Shown: positions 44,195 to 55,750 of the stretch, one piece after another
How the letters are laid out: each line of letters opens with the position of its first letter
How positions within the stretch are numbered: the stretch's first letter is position 1
DNA from: Anastrepha obliqua
Taxonomy: Eukaryota > Arthropoda > Insecta > Diptera > Tephritidae
DNA: 64,000 nucleotides
Direction: 5' to 3'
Assembly (NCBI RefSeq): GCF_027943255.1
Contig: NC_072893.1
Span: 94,185,784-94,249,783, forward strand
The notes under the pieces: generated by a model
Told to the model about the DNA's origin: nothing
What the model saw: only the letters and a program-made list of their open reading frames with translations
Database searches by the model: none
Translations under genes and position numbers: made by a program

Positions 44195-46689
44195 CCCTAG
44201 AAAACTAAACCTTTTTTTTTAAACGCTTAGAACTAAAGCTCGCCTATCAGGCTGCTTTTTAAAAAACAAAATTCTTCTCTAATTTTTGTTAAGTTTTTGT
44301 ATTGAAAAACATTTCATTTTTTGAGAGTTGGAGTATTTAACTATAATATAAAAAAAATATTTCATCAAATTATTTTTATAAGCCAATTATGTAATATACT
44401 TACTAAATTAACACTTAAATTTTTTTTTTTGCAAGGATATCATTTAGAAAAAATTTTATATTATAATTTTTTTTCTTTAAAACAAAAACAACAAAATTAA
44501 TATTTTTCTTATAGCTATTTGTACTAAGTTTCATAAAAATAAAGGATTTCAAATATATTATTAACATTTTGTTGTGTACATAAAAATTAATTCAGACCTT
44601 TTTTCTTATATCACATGTATAGCAATTTGGGGATCTATGTTCCAGGCAGTATGTTCTATTGCATTTTGCACAATAATAAACACTCATACATTTCTTGCTT
44701 GATGGACAGTAATTGCACATTGATCTTTTCCCTTTCTTTATTTGTGGTTCAGATTTTTCTTGCTGCTCTTCGGAGCTATGAATGGAGTCGGTTATTGCTT
44801 CACGAACTCGTTTTTGCATAGATGGTCTTTCTTGAAGTCTCATTGAGAGCCAGTCACAGCACAAGTCCTTACTAAGATCCTTCATGAAATCCCTTCTGCC
44901 CATTGGCTTTATTTGTTTTTGGTCACAGTTTGAAACATAGAGAAAATAACTATTCAATACTGCCATATTTATCATACCGTAAAACATACATAATGGCCAA
45001 CGCCTGGTTTTGCGGCTACAGCTGGCATGACAACACATCTGATCAAAAATGTCAACAGCACCTTTTGTTGCATTATAGGATTCAATAATTACAGGTTTTT
45101 TGATGGTGAGTTAAGTGTGGGTTCGTCGTGCATAGTTGATATTAAAAAAACAGTTTTATGAGGCTTTGCTTTATAGCTAACAAGACTTAACTTATCATGG
45201 AAACCGAACATGGATGTTCCAATACGACGGAATGTATAATATTATGCTTGAACTCATCTGGAATTTCTTTTTTGTTAGTTTTGATTGTTCCAATTAAAGT
45301 TAACTTATAAGGATCCGCTAATAGCTGTTCTGCTAATGGCATGGAAGTGAACCAATTGTCTACAGTTATGTTTCTATTTGTTCCATGTATAGTTCTAGTG
45401 AGAAGCTTACAATAATAAGAACCTAACGGTTCGCCAGATACTGTATTAAAATTTGTTTCCCAAATATGGTGAAGCATCAAACATATATTTAGTTCTGACA
45501 TCGCAGACTAACACAATTTTTATTCCGTATTTAGCTGGTTTGTTTGGTATGTACATTCGGAATGGACATCGACCTCTAAATGCTAGTAGCTGTTCGTCTA
45601 TTGTCACATATGACCCCGGTTTAAAGTTATCTCTACATTGCTGAATAAAAATCTCCCATATGTTTCTAATGGGATCAAATTTATCGGTCTTCTTCTATTT
45701 TCTCGTGTGTTCCGATTATCAAAATGAAGGCAATTTATAAGAAATCTGAAACTTTCCATACTCATTGTAGCAACATTTTTAGATCCGCAGAGCAAAGGAT
45801 CAAAAAGCTCTTTAGTTGACAAATGGTTGTTCTTTAGCGCACCACTTAAAACCAAGGAGAGCACGAAGTTCTTCTGTTCTAGTTAATGATGTGGTTTGTT
45901 TTTTGTAAATATTGGATTTAACTTTAATGTCTTCGTTGGTATGAAGAAGAATTTCTTCAATTATATTTAGTGTGAAAATTTTTTCAAAACAATCTAAAGG
46001 CTTTGTAACATGCCTAAATTCTCTCTTTGATCCCGGTAAAACATGAACAATATTCCTCGCTGGAGTTCTACTTGAGCTTCGTTTTGTAGAAGACGGTTTA
46101 GTCGACCAAATGAAATTGTTCTTACCCTTTACAATAGCTTCGGAAGGCTTGATTATTAAAGAGTCATTAGGTTGGTCATTACTTTGTGGTACGTCTATAG
46201 GTGAAACTGCCACAGGAGTCAATTCTTGATTGCTTACAATTATATTTTCAACTTCATCTTCAGATTCAATTTGAAAGTTTGGATCAATTAGACTATCGTC
46301 TGAATCGAAATCCTTTTCTCAATTGTCCTTTATTTCGCTTCCATTTAGCGACAGCTCCTCCAGCCATTTTTCTATTTGGGAGTCAGAAGTACACATCTCT
46401 AAACGAAAAACCATTAACATTATAGCTACTGTCGCAAAAAAAAGGAAATATTTACAAATAATATGTAGTCAGAAAAATACCTTTAATACTAAACCTCGCC
46501 TCTCATGCAACACGAATTAATATATCTCCGTAACAAAAAAACTTTATGCAATGAACGTTCGCCCACAAACTCACACAAGAGACTACTATAATGGTTTGAA
46601 AGCTCGTGCTGCCACTTGCATTCAATCATAATGAAATACGTAAAAATGACTATCTTTGCGCCTCAGGGGCGGGGTTTAGTTTTCTAGGG
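44195..46689 (-). mobile_element. piggyBac-C, complete, TTAA-flanked, IFP2-like
   Basis: TTAA stands at 44191-44194 and 46690-46693. The inverted ends are CCCTAGAAAACTAAACC. At 2,495 bp it is very near the length of the original looper-moth piggyBac, and its first nine end bases (CCCTAGAAA) agree with that element as I remember it. The transposase text is also much closer to that protein than piggyBac-A or -B. Confidence 0.93.
44592..46396 (-). pseudogene. piggyBac-C transposase, frameshifted
   Basis: It starts at the Met at 46396 (MCTSDSQIEKWLEELSLNG), with an in-frame TGA about 28 codons in. The next part (45812-46222) gives the acidic N-terminus and RTEELRALLGF. A frame change leads into LVLSGALKNNHLSTKELFDP, then, in another frame, TIDEQLLAFRGRCPFRMYIP (first Asp; near 45560). 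It continues ITVDNWFTSMPLAEQLLADP (second Asp; 45310-45370) and, after another change, IFDQMCCHASCSRKTRRW (45000-45040). It ends with the cysteine-rich domain CNYCPSSKKCMSVYYCAKC at 44640-44720. At least four lesions; inactive. Confidence 0.92.
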
Positions 46690-46693
46690 TTAA

Positions 46694-48222
46694 ACTAATT
46701 AACCTACAGCGTGAACTAACTAGCAAAGTGACTCTTCAAATTGTCGGTTGGAATGAAAAGCGAAGGAACTTACATACGTTGCGCCATTTCTATTCTAATT
46801 TCATGGCAACTATGGTTCGGATTTCATGTAATATGGGTTTTCTCGAGGCATTCTTGCTATGTGCTTCCTTTAATTACCTATATTCAACACAGAAATTTCG
46901 AATTGTGTTTTTTAAATATTTTACTCTGCCAGACTTTTAAGCTCTACCGAAAACTCTCAATCGGCAGATTTTCTCTGGTCATGGGCATGGATATGTAAAA
47001 TGCAAAATTTTGGGAAAGTGCTGATTGCTTGACTACCCATTGTACAGAATCTTTCAAAAGACTCTTTGATGCTATTTTAAAATGAAACATGTAAAACTTT
47101 AGATTCTTTCAGGTTTCACTATTTTTATTCAAAATAGGGCTCTCAACAATTATGTAATATATATGTGAGAAATGGCATCATTTAAATGTCCCCATGAGCT
47201 TTTTTCTGCATTAACGTTCTCCGAATTGTGTAGCTAATTTTGATTGCTACCCATGACTACGCGTCACTTTCACATATTAATGTTCATATTTAAGTGTTTA
47301 AACTATTCGCTGCAAGGGGAGAGAGTTTTGGTTATGTGCTGATTGTGACCTAGTGCAGAGTGGCTAGTAGTTCTGACTTTAATATTTTGTGCTTCTTTGT
47401 TATTATTATATTTCAGGCCTCTTCTATTCGCCACTTCTTTGCTCGCCATCTTAATGATCGATTAACTTGACGAAAAATTTGCTTGTGAAAGCAACAATAA
47501 AGTTATCATGTAAGATTCGTCGCCAGCAGGTATAACTATACCTCATTAAACTGGAGTAAGTCGCTATCTTCCAAGCACATGTAATTTAAGGCAGCTCTCT
47601 TCTCGCGTAGCCGACATGTCGATGGTTATCGAGAAAAGCGACACTACTCAAAATTAACTCAAATTCGGAGTTTTGCCGTTAAAAGCAAAATTCAACTACA
47701 GAGTTTATATATTTTTATCTGGAAAAGCGTCATAAGCGAATCTTGAAGCAATTCTGAGAGATGGCGTTAGTGTCGTTTTGTCAGGTGATCGAATTGGCGC
47801 GTCACTTATCTAGAAAACTGACCCAACTCAGTATTTTGTATTTTTGAATTATGCCAGTTTTCTCGAAAACCATCGATATGTTCATTTGTACCCGTTGCTT
47901 CATTTATTCGCCACTTGCTAACTCTGCTACAACTCTTTCAAATATATGTATGTGCGTGCATCATTAATTTATGATGCTGAAATTACCCACATCTTGCGGC
48001 AGTTTGCGCAGACTATTACTGGAAATTTTTAATTCTTGTTTTGGAATCTAATTGTTATTTCTTCAATGGCTATCGGTGGCTGTCACAGCGTTTGTTGTTC
48101 ATAAAATGATTGTTTTTAAATGGTAATTTCTTAAGGCTATTTTTGCTTTTGCTATACATTTTTAATTGGTATTTCATTGGTGATCTGTCGGTGTTACGTA
48201 GAAAAAAATCGTGAAAAGTGTA
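46694..48222. other. No gene supported
   Basis: No supported coding region. A weak inverted pair, CGATGGTTATCGAGAAAA (near 47620) and its near-complement (near 47855), may be the ends of a degenerate 270 bp MITE. Confidence 0.4.
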
Positions 48223-48387
48223 CAAGCTGAACGATATGAAGTGTTACCAACTTCACACTGTTTGTATCTGTAAAACAGCTCATGACATCAACGTCAAAAT
48301 TGTTCTAATGACAGTTCAATATTGTTGTATATTGTTTATAAGCCATCAAAAGCATTTGCGTCTCCGTTTTGTTGAATATTTTTTTCT

Positions 48388-49415
48388 GTGATGGAATTCG
48401 AACGTAATAGTGTGATTGCGTTATATTTGGCTGGAAAATCACAACCAGCCAATGTTCGTGAGCTCAGTCACCTCAAAGTGAATAAAATGTTTGTGTATTG
48501 CACTATAAAACGTTACAATGATACTGGTAGCATTGCCAAACGCTATGGAGGTGGACCAAAAAAAAAACACAACAACGCCAGAAATGGATCGGAAAGTGAA
48601 GGCTCAACTTGAATGAAATCCACATCGAAGTGGCAGAAAAATGGCCAAAGAACTGAAAATATCGCAAAACAGTATTCGACGTATATTGAAAAATGAGCTC
48701 ACGCTCGAGGCTTACAAGTTCCAAAAAGCCCAGCAAAAAAAAGTTCGGTGCGAAAGAGCAAAGGAGTTGTCGCGCTTGCACGAACGTGGCGAATTACCTA
48801 ACATTGTGTTTTCTGATGAAAAACAATTCCCATTTGAGCAGTTCATAAACACTCAAAACGATCGTGTTTACTTGACCTAACGCTCATACGAGAATTTGAG
48901 CCTACGTATAGTCACTCGAAGCAATATCCCATCGCAAGTAATGTTTTGGGTCGCAGTGACCGCTGATGGACGCTCTCCAATCGTTTTTATCGAGCCTGGT
49001 GTCAAAGTGAATGCGACTTATTATCGGGAAAATGTTTTAGAAGCTGCTTTAGAGCCGTGGACACGCAAACATTTCGGTCGTAGACCATGGACGTTCCAAC
49101 AGGACTCGGCACCGTCTCATAAAACTCGTGTGAACCAAGAATGGTAAAAAATCATGTTCCACACTTCATTTCGTCCACACAATGGCTTTCGAATTCGCCA
49201 GACGCAAGTCCGATGGACTATTCTATCTGATCCATTTTGTAGAGCAAGGTGAGAACTAAAAAATATGTCAGTATGGATGCGCTGAAAAAAGCGATTATAC
49301 GAGAATGGGCCAAAATATTATACCTCAAGATCACATTCGTGCAGAATGCAACTCATTTTTTGACCGTTTGAAGGCTATAGTCATGGCAAAAGGTGGTCAT
49401 ATCGAGCTAAAGTGA
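48388..49415 (+). pseudogene. maT-type transposase, D,D(37)D, multiple lesions
   Basis: Starts at 48388/48391 (MEFERNSVIALYLAGKSQPA), with the helix-turn-helix region KMFVYCTIKRYNDTGSIAKR. It then reads MAKELKISQNSIRRILKNEL, NIVFSDEKQFPFEQF (first Asp), VMFWVAVTADGRSPIVFIEP and WTFQQDSAPSHKTRVNQEW (second Asp). A shifted frame gives SNSPDASPMDYSI, placing the third Asp 37 residues beyond the second. There are breaks near 48560, 48880 and 49146 and a later stop. The C-terminus GGHIELK ends just before the nested element. Confidence 0.88.
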
Positions 49416-49418
49416 ATA

Positions 49419-50003
49419 CAGTAGATTCTGTTTTTCTGCGGTTTTGAAATAGTGCGGTTTTTAAAAAAATTAAAAAATGCATGTCGATCTATCGTGAATT
49501 GTACATACATATAAACAAGATTCTAAACCAGCTAAGCAAAAACTCATCACAGATTACATCAAAAATGCTAACCCTACAAGTATGGAACCGCCTGCATCAC
49601 CATCCAGATCCGTCCTCAAGTGACGGAAGTGATTTTACGCCAAATCCTAAACGAATGCGCAACATGCGGGTATTGTCTGATTCCATTTCTGACGATGTAA
49701 ATTTATTTTTCGATTCTGACGTTTCTTAAATAAAGATATAATTTTCAAAAATATAATTTTTTGTTTATGCGATTTTATTTAATTATTTCAGATTCATGCG
49801 ATCTATGGAACGTATCTATAGTTATCATATGGGACTAGAACCCTTTTTTTATGCGATTTTATTACATTATTTTGGATTTATGCGGTTTTAGCATTTGAAA
49901 CGTATCTATAGTTTTACTATAGAACTGGTAGCTTTTTTTATGCTGTTTTTTTTTATGCTGTTTCTTGCGGAACGTATCTACCGCATAAAAACAGAACCTA
50001 CTG
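49419..50003 (+). mobile_element. pogo/Tigger-like deletion derivative, nested
   Basis: TA stands at 49417-49418 and 50004-50005. The ends are CAGTAGATTCTGTTTTTCTG and the complement of CAGTAGGTTCTGTTTTTATG, the CAGTAGGT-type termini known for pogo/Tigger elements. A residual frame includes SSSDGSDFTPNPKRMRNMRV and SDSISDD, resembling the acidic C-terminal tail of such transposases; the catalytic core is deleted. Several GAACGTATCTA repeats occur in the right half. Confidence 0.78.
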
Positions 50004-50129
50004 TATACGAGTATGTTAAAATTGTAATCATTTTTGAATAATTTTGTCTTTGAAACCAATAAAAACTAATTTCACACAGAAAAGTTAAGGTGTTTTGAAT
50101 AGGTAACACTTCATATCGTTCACCCTGTA

Positions 50130-50892
50130 TATTGCGACGCAAAATGAAAACTGTGCTTTGAAATCTTGAGATGGATTCCTCTGGTGGCTGAATTCCCTAT
50201 CCTCTTGTTCTCGTTTCTGAATTTCAATTATTGCTTATAGTTAAATTTGAAAAGAACTGTTCGGCGGGGAAATGGGTTGATGCACTCAACGTTGCAACGG
50301 CCACAAACAGGTGTCTACCGAAACGGTTGCATCTGCCGGGTAGCTCGACATTTAAGGATTTTAGGATGTGGCCATATATTGTATATGAAGGAAATAACTG
50401 GTAAAAAGTTTTATAAATAAGGGAGAAAATTAACATTTTTAACTTTCGGTAGAAACCCTGGGGTATCAGTCATCTCCCAAAATGTTTGATAAGTTGTGGT
50501 TTGCTAAATTCTAATATCTGAAAATATACCGTTGGCTGTATTGTAGCAACGCCGATTTTCATGCAGTTAGTCCTCAGTAGTTGGTGCACACCGAATTAAT
50601 GCAGATCTAAAGAAGTGATTGGGTGAAATTTACCCCAGTGTGTAGTTCGCGTATTTTTTTTGCATGTACAGTCAACGTCAAAAGAAATTGCTCACTGTAC
50701 TGTATTGACAAGTCTAGGACACTATTATCGTCATCAAAATCAATTATTTCATCATCCAAATCAGACGAAAAATGTTCCACCTTGCTTTCTTTTAGGGGCC
50801 GAGTTCTAGACCAAAAGAAAATCAGTTCTTTTATTGTAGAAATGGATTAAAAAAGATTAAAATTGACCTTTGACAAAAGTAAGCTAAATATA
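50130..50892. other. No gene supported
   Basis: A motif CAGTCAACGTCAAAAGAAA-like (near 50668) recurs at about 52087 and may be the end of a Tc1-like repeat. Nothing else is called. Confidence 0.35.
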
Positions 50893-52069
50893 CTAGGTTG
50901 TTCAATAAGTTTTTGTTGGTACACTCTTCATATGAACATATGTGAAGTTTCATTTCAATCTGTTACTACATTCTTTGATTACAGGCCATTCACTAACGAT
51001 GTATCACAGTATTTTCTACAATGGAAAAAATCAAGTATCGTGCAGTAATTGAATTTTTATTTTTGAAATGTTTATAAGCAACGGAAATTTATGAACGAAT
51101 ACTCAAAGTGTACGAGGACTTTTCGCCATCAATTAGTAGACTAGAAAGATGGGTTGCTGAATTTAAACCTGGTCGTACAAGCCTTGAAGATGATCCAAAA
51201 ACAGTGACAGCACCAGGAGTCGTAGAAAACAGGTATAGGATATCGTATTGGAAAATCGTGGAGTGAATGAAAGAGACTTCGTAAAAGCCCTAGGCATCTC
51301 ATTGGACCATGCAAGCAATATTTTTACTAAAGCATTGTGTTTCAGAAAGCTGTTTGCACAATGGGTGCCTCATTCGCTAACAATGGAACCAAACACAATC
51401 GAGGTCGACTTTCTTAGCAACATTCAGAGCGTTTGCGAAAGGATAAAATGGACCCAAAGTCAAAATAAAAGACTAAAGAGAGGCGTGAATTTGGTTCTTC
51501 GGCTCCGAAATGAGTTTGTGTCCAGAAATCGGTCAAAAAGGTGATAGCATCAGTTTTTTTGGGATGCGAAAGGAGTTTTGTTTGTGGATTCTTGCAAACT
51601 GGTGAAAAAATAAATTCTGAATATTATTGTAACCTTCAGGCCAGCTGAGGCAAAAAATTTCCAGTTCGTGAAAAAGATCCAGTTTGCAAAAGAATACAAT
51701 TATTTTCCATCAGGACAATGCACCGTGTCACAAGAGCATTTGACAGCGGCTAAAATCCATGAATGAAAGTTCGAATTGTTGGAGTATCCATCGAATTCAC
51801 CAGATTTGGCCCTTAGCGACTTCCATCTGTTTCCAGGCGTAAAAATATGTATGCGGGGAAAGTGTTTTTAATCAAAGAATGAGGTCATAATAGCTGTGGA
51901 AGCGTATTTTGCAGCCCCTTCAGATTCTCAATTCAGGGATGGAATTCGAGAATTGGAATATCGTTGGAACAAGTGTATTGATGCTCGGGAGAATATACTG
52001 AATAATAAAGTGCATTTCAAACCATAAAATTGTGTTTTTCTTATCGAGCCGCAAAACTTATCAACCTAG
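50893..52069 (+). mobile_element. Mariner, full span, TA-flanked, decayed
   Basis: TA stands at 50891-50892 and 52070-52071. The ends are CTAGGTTGTTCAATAAGTTT and, inverted, CTAGGTTGATAAGTTTTGCG. 1.18 kb. Confidence 0.9.
51021..52026 (+). pseudogene. Mariner transposase, heavily frameshifted
   Basis: It starts at the ATG at 51021 (MEKIKYRAVIEFLFLK, then a stop). ERWVAEFKPGRTSLEDDPKT follows in frame pieces, then DFVKALGISLDHASNIF and WVPHSLTMEPNTIE (51248-51544), VIASVFWDAKGVLFVD (51540 on), FHQDNAPCHKSI (catalytic Asp, near 51705) and NSPDLALSDFHLFPGV (third Asp). It ends EYRWNKCIDAREN. The first catalytic Asp region is deleted. Same family as the relic at 29.7-31.4 kb. Confidence 0.87.
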
Positions 52070-52071
52070 TA

Positions 52072-52984
52072 CGTACGTACATACTGTCAGCGTCAAAAGA
52101 AAGTACACACCACGTATTGATAAGTTTTTGACTATTTATTTTTTATTTTAATTAATTTTTTACAAAAATATAAAACATACTGCTACAAAAACCATGCTTT
52201 TGATGGCGCAGCTTACTAAACGCATTTCCTTTTTCCTTAAGGTTAAAAAAATACAAAATACAAGAGTTATATTTTATAATAAAATAAGTACAACTTCACA
52301 CAATTCATTTTAAATTTATTTTATTTAAGTATCATACTTACAAAATCTGTTTGTGGAGAAATGGTTTTGAATTGGGGGGAAACTTACTCCAGTGTGTCAT
52401 TTACGTGAAAAAATCTAAAGGTTAATATGTTTCTTCGAGAGTTTTTATTTCAATTGGAAAAATATCACCTACGCCTGAAGCCCTTCTTGAGCCTTTTTGA
52501 GCCATTATCAGTGTACGATTAGAAGCTATTGTAAAAAGAGTTTCAAAAAAGTGAACTAAATATAACAAAATTGTAATTGGAGTCTCGCAAAATTTTGGCA
52601 AAAGCAAACAAATGTAGGTATCTCGGAATAAGTTTTACATTTCTATTGCAACTTGAGCGCAGCCATTTTATTACACTTTCATTTTTGTATTGCTTTCCTC
52701 TGTTATTTGTGCTTTATTTCTAAGATATTATCAACACGAAATGATATAAAATTTTCACTCCAAAGGAGCAGTTTTCTTTATTAAGGGTAGCAAAAGAGGT
52801 AAACAATTTGACCATAGAGCTGAAATATTCAAATTTTAGTGCCTTGAACTTAAAGCCAGTTAAAAGAACAGATAAAATTTGTATACCTCACTACAATGAA
52901 TCGTATGTATGTATGCCTTCTTAGCCCATCACTCAAACTTAGTTTGCTGTTATAAATTTATGCATACAGCTGTGCACATATACA
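52072..52984. other. No gene supported
   Basis: Near 52087 is a second copy of the GTCAAAAGAAA motif seen at 50.67 kb. Near 52375 a GGGGAAACTTACTCCAGTG motif resembles one near 50624. The rest is AT-rich. Confidence 0.35.
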
Positions 52985-53191
52985 CAGGGTGATTCGATAG
53001 GACGGCAGATTTATAAATTAAATACAACAAAATTACATACATGTTTTTTTTTATTTCATCATATTTTTAGTCTAAGAAATTTACAAATGTATGAAGCACA
53101 ATAACCGCTAAATACCCACCACGACTCCTCTGGCAACACAGTGCCCGCATTTTAGAATTGCCCTTGACCTTTTGGCACAGCGCGGCCTGTA

Positions 53192-54105
53192 CCTTCTACT
53201 CAAATATGAACGAGACGTTATCAATAAAATGGTCCGCGGATGACATATGGCAAAAATAAATTTTTCGTTTTTTGGTAGGACTGTTATAAGCTTACATGGC
53301 AAATTTCAGCGTGATATGTCACATAGTTTGTTTTCTGTGCTACTATAAACAAGTCAAGCTCGAGTGTGTTCTTCGAATTTAACGATGGAAATTCAAAGAA
53401 TTTGTTTGAAATTTTGTTATTCCAACAAAATTTCAGCTTCAGACGCCTTAAAAATGTTGCAGACAACCTATGGGGACTCTGTTCTATCGCGTGCACGTGT
53501 TTTCCAGTGGTACAAATCGTTCAAAGACGGCCGTACATCAACCCAAAAAACCACGCCAAAGTCGCTCAAAAATTAAGGTTATGCTGTCTGTTTTTTTCGA
53601 TTACGAAGGTGTGGTGCACTCGGAGTTCCTTCCGCAAGGCCGATCGGTTAACGCTGAATATTATTTAGACATTTTAAAGCGTTTGCGCGAGAACATTCGT
53701 CTTAAAAGGAAGGAATTGTGGGACAACAAGTCATGGTTCTTGCATCACGATAATGCACCAGCTCATACATCACGTCTTGGTCGCGATTATTTGAACAAAA
53801 ATAATGTTAATATCATTCCGCAAGCACCGTATTCGCCTGATATGGCTCCATGTGACTTTTTCTCGAACAACTTGGGAAACAAAGCTCAAGTTGCCGCTCC
53901 GTGGAAAACATTTTGAGACAATTGAAGTCATAAAAGAGAATTCGAAGAACACACTCGAGCTTGACTTGTTTACAGTAGCACAGAAAACAAACTATGTGAC
54001 ATATCACGCTGAAATTTGCCATGTAAGCTTATAACAGTCGTACCAAAAAACAAAAAAATTATGTTTGCCATATGTCATCCGCGGACCGTTTTATTGAGTA
54101 GAAGG
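53192..54105 (+). mobile_element. Inner mariner with about 165 bp inverted termini
   Basis: TA stands at 53190-53191 and 54106-54107. The termini are inverted over about 165 bp (53192-53382, with 21 extra bp, against 53938-54105), including GGTCCGCGGATGACATATGG. The coding 3' end has been replaced by an inverted copy of the 5' end, with the switch at TTCGAA. Confidence 0.88.
53385..53937 (+). pseudogene. Inner mariner transposase, internally deleted
   Basis: It starts at the ATG at 53385 (MEIQRICLKFCYSNKISASD). VFQWYKSFKDGRTSTQK follows, then an internal deletion jumps to PRQSRSKIKVMLSVFFDYEG. It continues VVHSEFLPQGRSVNAEYY, FLHHDNAPAHTSRLGRDY (catalytic Asp) and YSPDMAPCDFF (third Asp, D34 spacing). 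The first catalytic Asp is in the deleted part. After KGKHFETIEVIKEN-like residues the native C-terminus is lost to the inverted duplication. Confidence 0.87.
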
Positions 54106-54669
54106 TATATCATTTATGACGCATATGATTTCGTTCTTTAGCTCTGAAATCATCTCGAGCTTATTTGCATAGACCATACCTTTCTTGTATTCCCAAAGAA
54201 ATAAGCCCGTTGGTGTCAAATTGCAAAGTCTTGAAGGCCATTTGCCTCGTTGTTCCCTAAAATAATGCGTCTTGGATACTTCATTCGCCATAAAGCTGGG
54301 TTTTCATGTGGCACCGATCTGTGCAAATCACATATTGTCCAAATCCGAGCTATCATCTATTTGAAGTCGTAAGAAGTTTGCTATTAGGACACACTAACGT
54401 TCGCCTTTCAGTGTACCTGCCTTAAAGGCTTCATTTTCGAAGAAGTATGGTCCGATGACTCCACCAGCCCAAAAATTACACACCGCGCGATTCGTTGTGG
54501 TTTTTCAGTACCTCAAATGTTAATGTCACCGGAAATATCACGTTCGGATCACTAGTGTGTATTGTTCAACTGCGTATCGCTCCATCACTAAGTTTGCTCA
54601 AAGTCTTCATTACCAATTTTCTGAACAAAACAAAATATACAATATGCACCTAACTTGAATCACCCTATG

Positions 54670-55374
54670 GCATATCTACATGTGTATGTACATATATTCA
54701 TGTTTAAGTAAAAGGTTCATGGTCCAAGCAAATGTATGGAGACGTAAACGAAAATGATAAGGGCAATGAAAACAAATATGGAGTAGAAAGAACAACAAAC
54801 TTCAAGAAACCTTTATACTCAAACTTACCTCCACGCATACATATACATATATACATAAACGTATTAGAAGCAAATGCAAATTAGTACGTGGCTAGAACAC
54901 AAAGGAATATATGCCCTCACACACACATAAACAATTGCAATTGCTTAGAAGAGCTTATAAAATTATCTGTTCAGCAAACTGTTACGAACTGCCCGAAGCT
55001 TTCTTATAGTTATTTATTATTGGTTTTGTTGTGAGAGGTAATCGGAACTGTTCGTTGCCGCCGGAAGAGCTGGGAATATAAGATAAGCGTGCGTATGTAT
55101 GTTTGTATGCCAGCCGATTTGGTACGAAAGGAAGATGTAGCGACATAAGATGGGAAATTGCCGACATGAGATTACATGTTTTCTACTTCTCATTATAAAT
55201 ATATGTAGGAATAACTACAAGCGGAAATAAAATTACTTGCAAACATACCCTGATGGGAAAAATAGGACTAGTAACAGTTTACTGGTTCTGCACCAGTAGA
55301 AGACGAACACCCATTCGGAAACAGCCAGAATTTATTAACATTAAAGAAAACGAATTTCTTTTCTGCCTTTCTTT
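54670..55374. other. No gene seen
   Basis: AT-rich with ACATATAC-type simple sequence near 54840; no coding region. Confidence 0.5.
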
Positions 55375-55545
55375 CCTCTCTCGACGCACGAAAAAATGCT
55401 CTATCTATCACTCATCCTCCCGGTCTTACTGTATGGCCTGAACATTGCCGAGCACCGATGGGCGCTTATTAGGAGCTTTCGAGTGAAAATTTTTTCGCAA
55501 GATCTATGGTCCAATTTGCGTGAATGATGCATGCCGAATGGCAGG
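55375..55545 (+). pseudogene. LINE reverse transcriptase scrap
   Basis: In mixed frames the text gives RRTKK, LYLSLILPVLLYGLN and FRKIYGPICVNDACRM. This is the same region as LYKTLIMPVLTYGAE...KIFGP at 4.1 kb, from a related LINE. It is only about 55 residues long and is followed by a SINE. Confidence 0.65.
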
Positions 55546-55750
55546 CAGCCGCCATAGCCGACTAGATTGGTGCGTGGTTACCATTCGGAAGTTCACAGGA
55601 TCGAAACCGACGGCACGAAACCCGAATTTATAGAAAAAGTTTCTTCTAAAAGCGGTCGCCCCTCGGCAGGCAATGGCAAACCTCCGAATGTATTTCTGCC
55701 ATGAAAAAGCTTTTCATAAAAAGTCATCTGTCCATCGGAGGTGGCAAGTG
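55546..55750 (+). mobile_element. tRNA-derived SINE, copy 5 (3' truncated)
   Basis: The head has GCCGCCATAGCCGACTAGAT and a degenerate box B (GGATCGAAACC). The body has CGGTCGCCCCTCGGCAGGC and ATTTCTGCCATGAAAAAGC. The sequence ends after GTCATCTGTCCATCGGAGG; the GGAGCTCGGCC tail is missing. Confidence 0.8.

Larger units (their letters stand above)
48223..50127 (+). mobile_element. maT-type Tc1/mariner element, TA-flanked, with a nested pogo-like element
   Basis: TA stands at 48221-48222 and 50128-50129. The terminal repeats share GAACGATATGAAGTGTTACC. It is 1.9 kb including a 585 bp insert at 49419-50003, so about 1.3 kb without it. Confidence 0.88.
53060..54510 (-). pseudogene. Outer mariner transposase relic
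   Basis: Right of the insert (54091-54291): KWPSRLCNLTPTGLFLWEY and KNEIICVINDI. Left of it: QAALCQKVKGNSKMRALC, then QRSRGGYLAVIVLHTF to a stop near 53060. Removing the inner element and one TA joins INDI and QAALCQ in frame. The usual CDLTPLD is CNLTPTG, so both aspartates there are lost. GGVIGPYFFENEAF lies near 54440. It was inactive before or after the insertion. Confidence 0.8.
52986..54668 (-). mobile_element. Outer mariner (WFQQDGA type) containing a second mariner
   Basis: The left end is CAGGGTGATTCGATAGG, and the right end ends TTGAATCACCCTA (inverted match over AGGGTGATTC). The sequence inside reads as one minus-strand mariner transposase once 53192-54105 is removed. Without the insert it is about 0.77 kb, so it was already deleted. 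Confidence 0.8.

Noticed and set aside
47610..47890. Inverted CGATGGTT(A/T)TCGAGAAAA pair, possible MITE
   Set aside because: Arms diverge after about 20 bp and no second copy is in the window.
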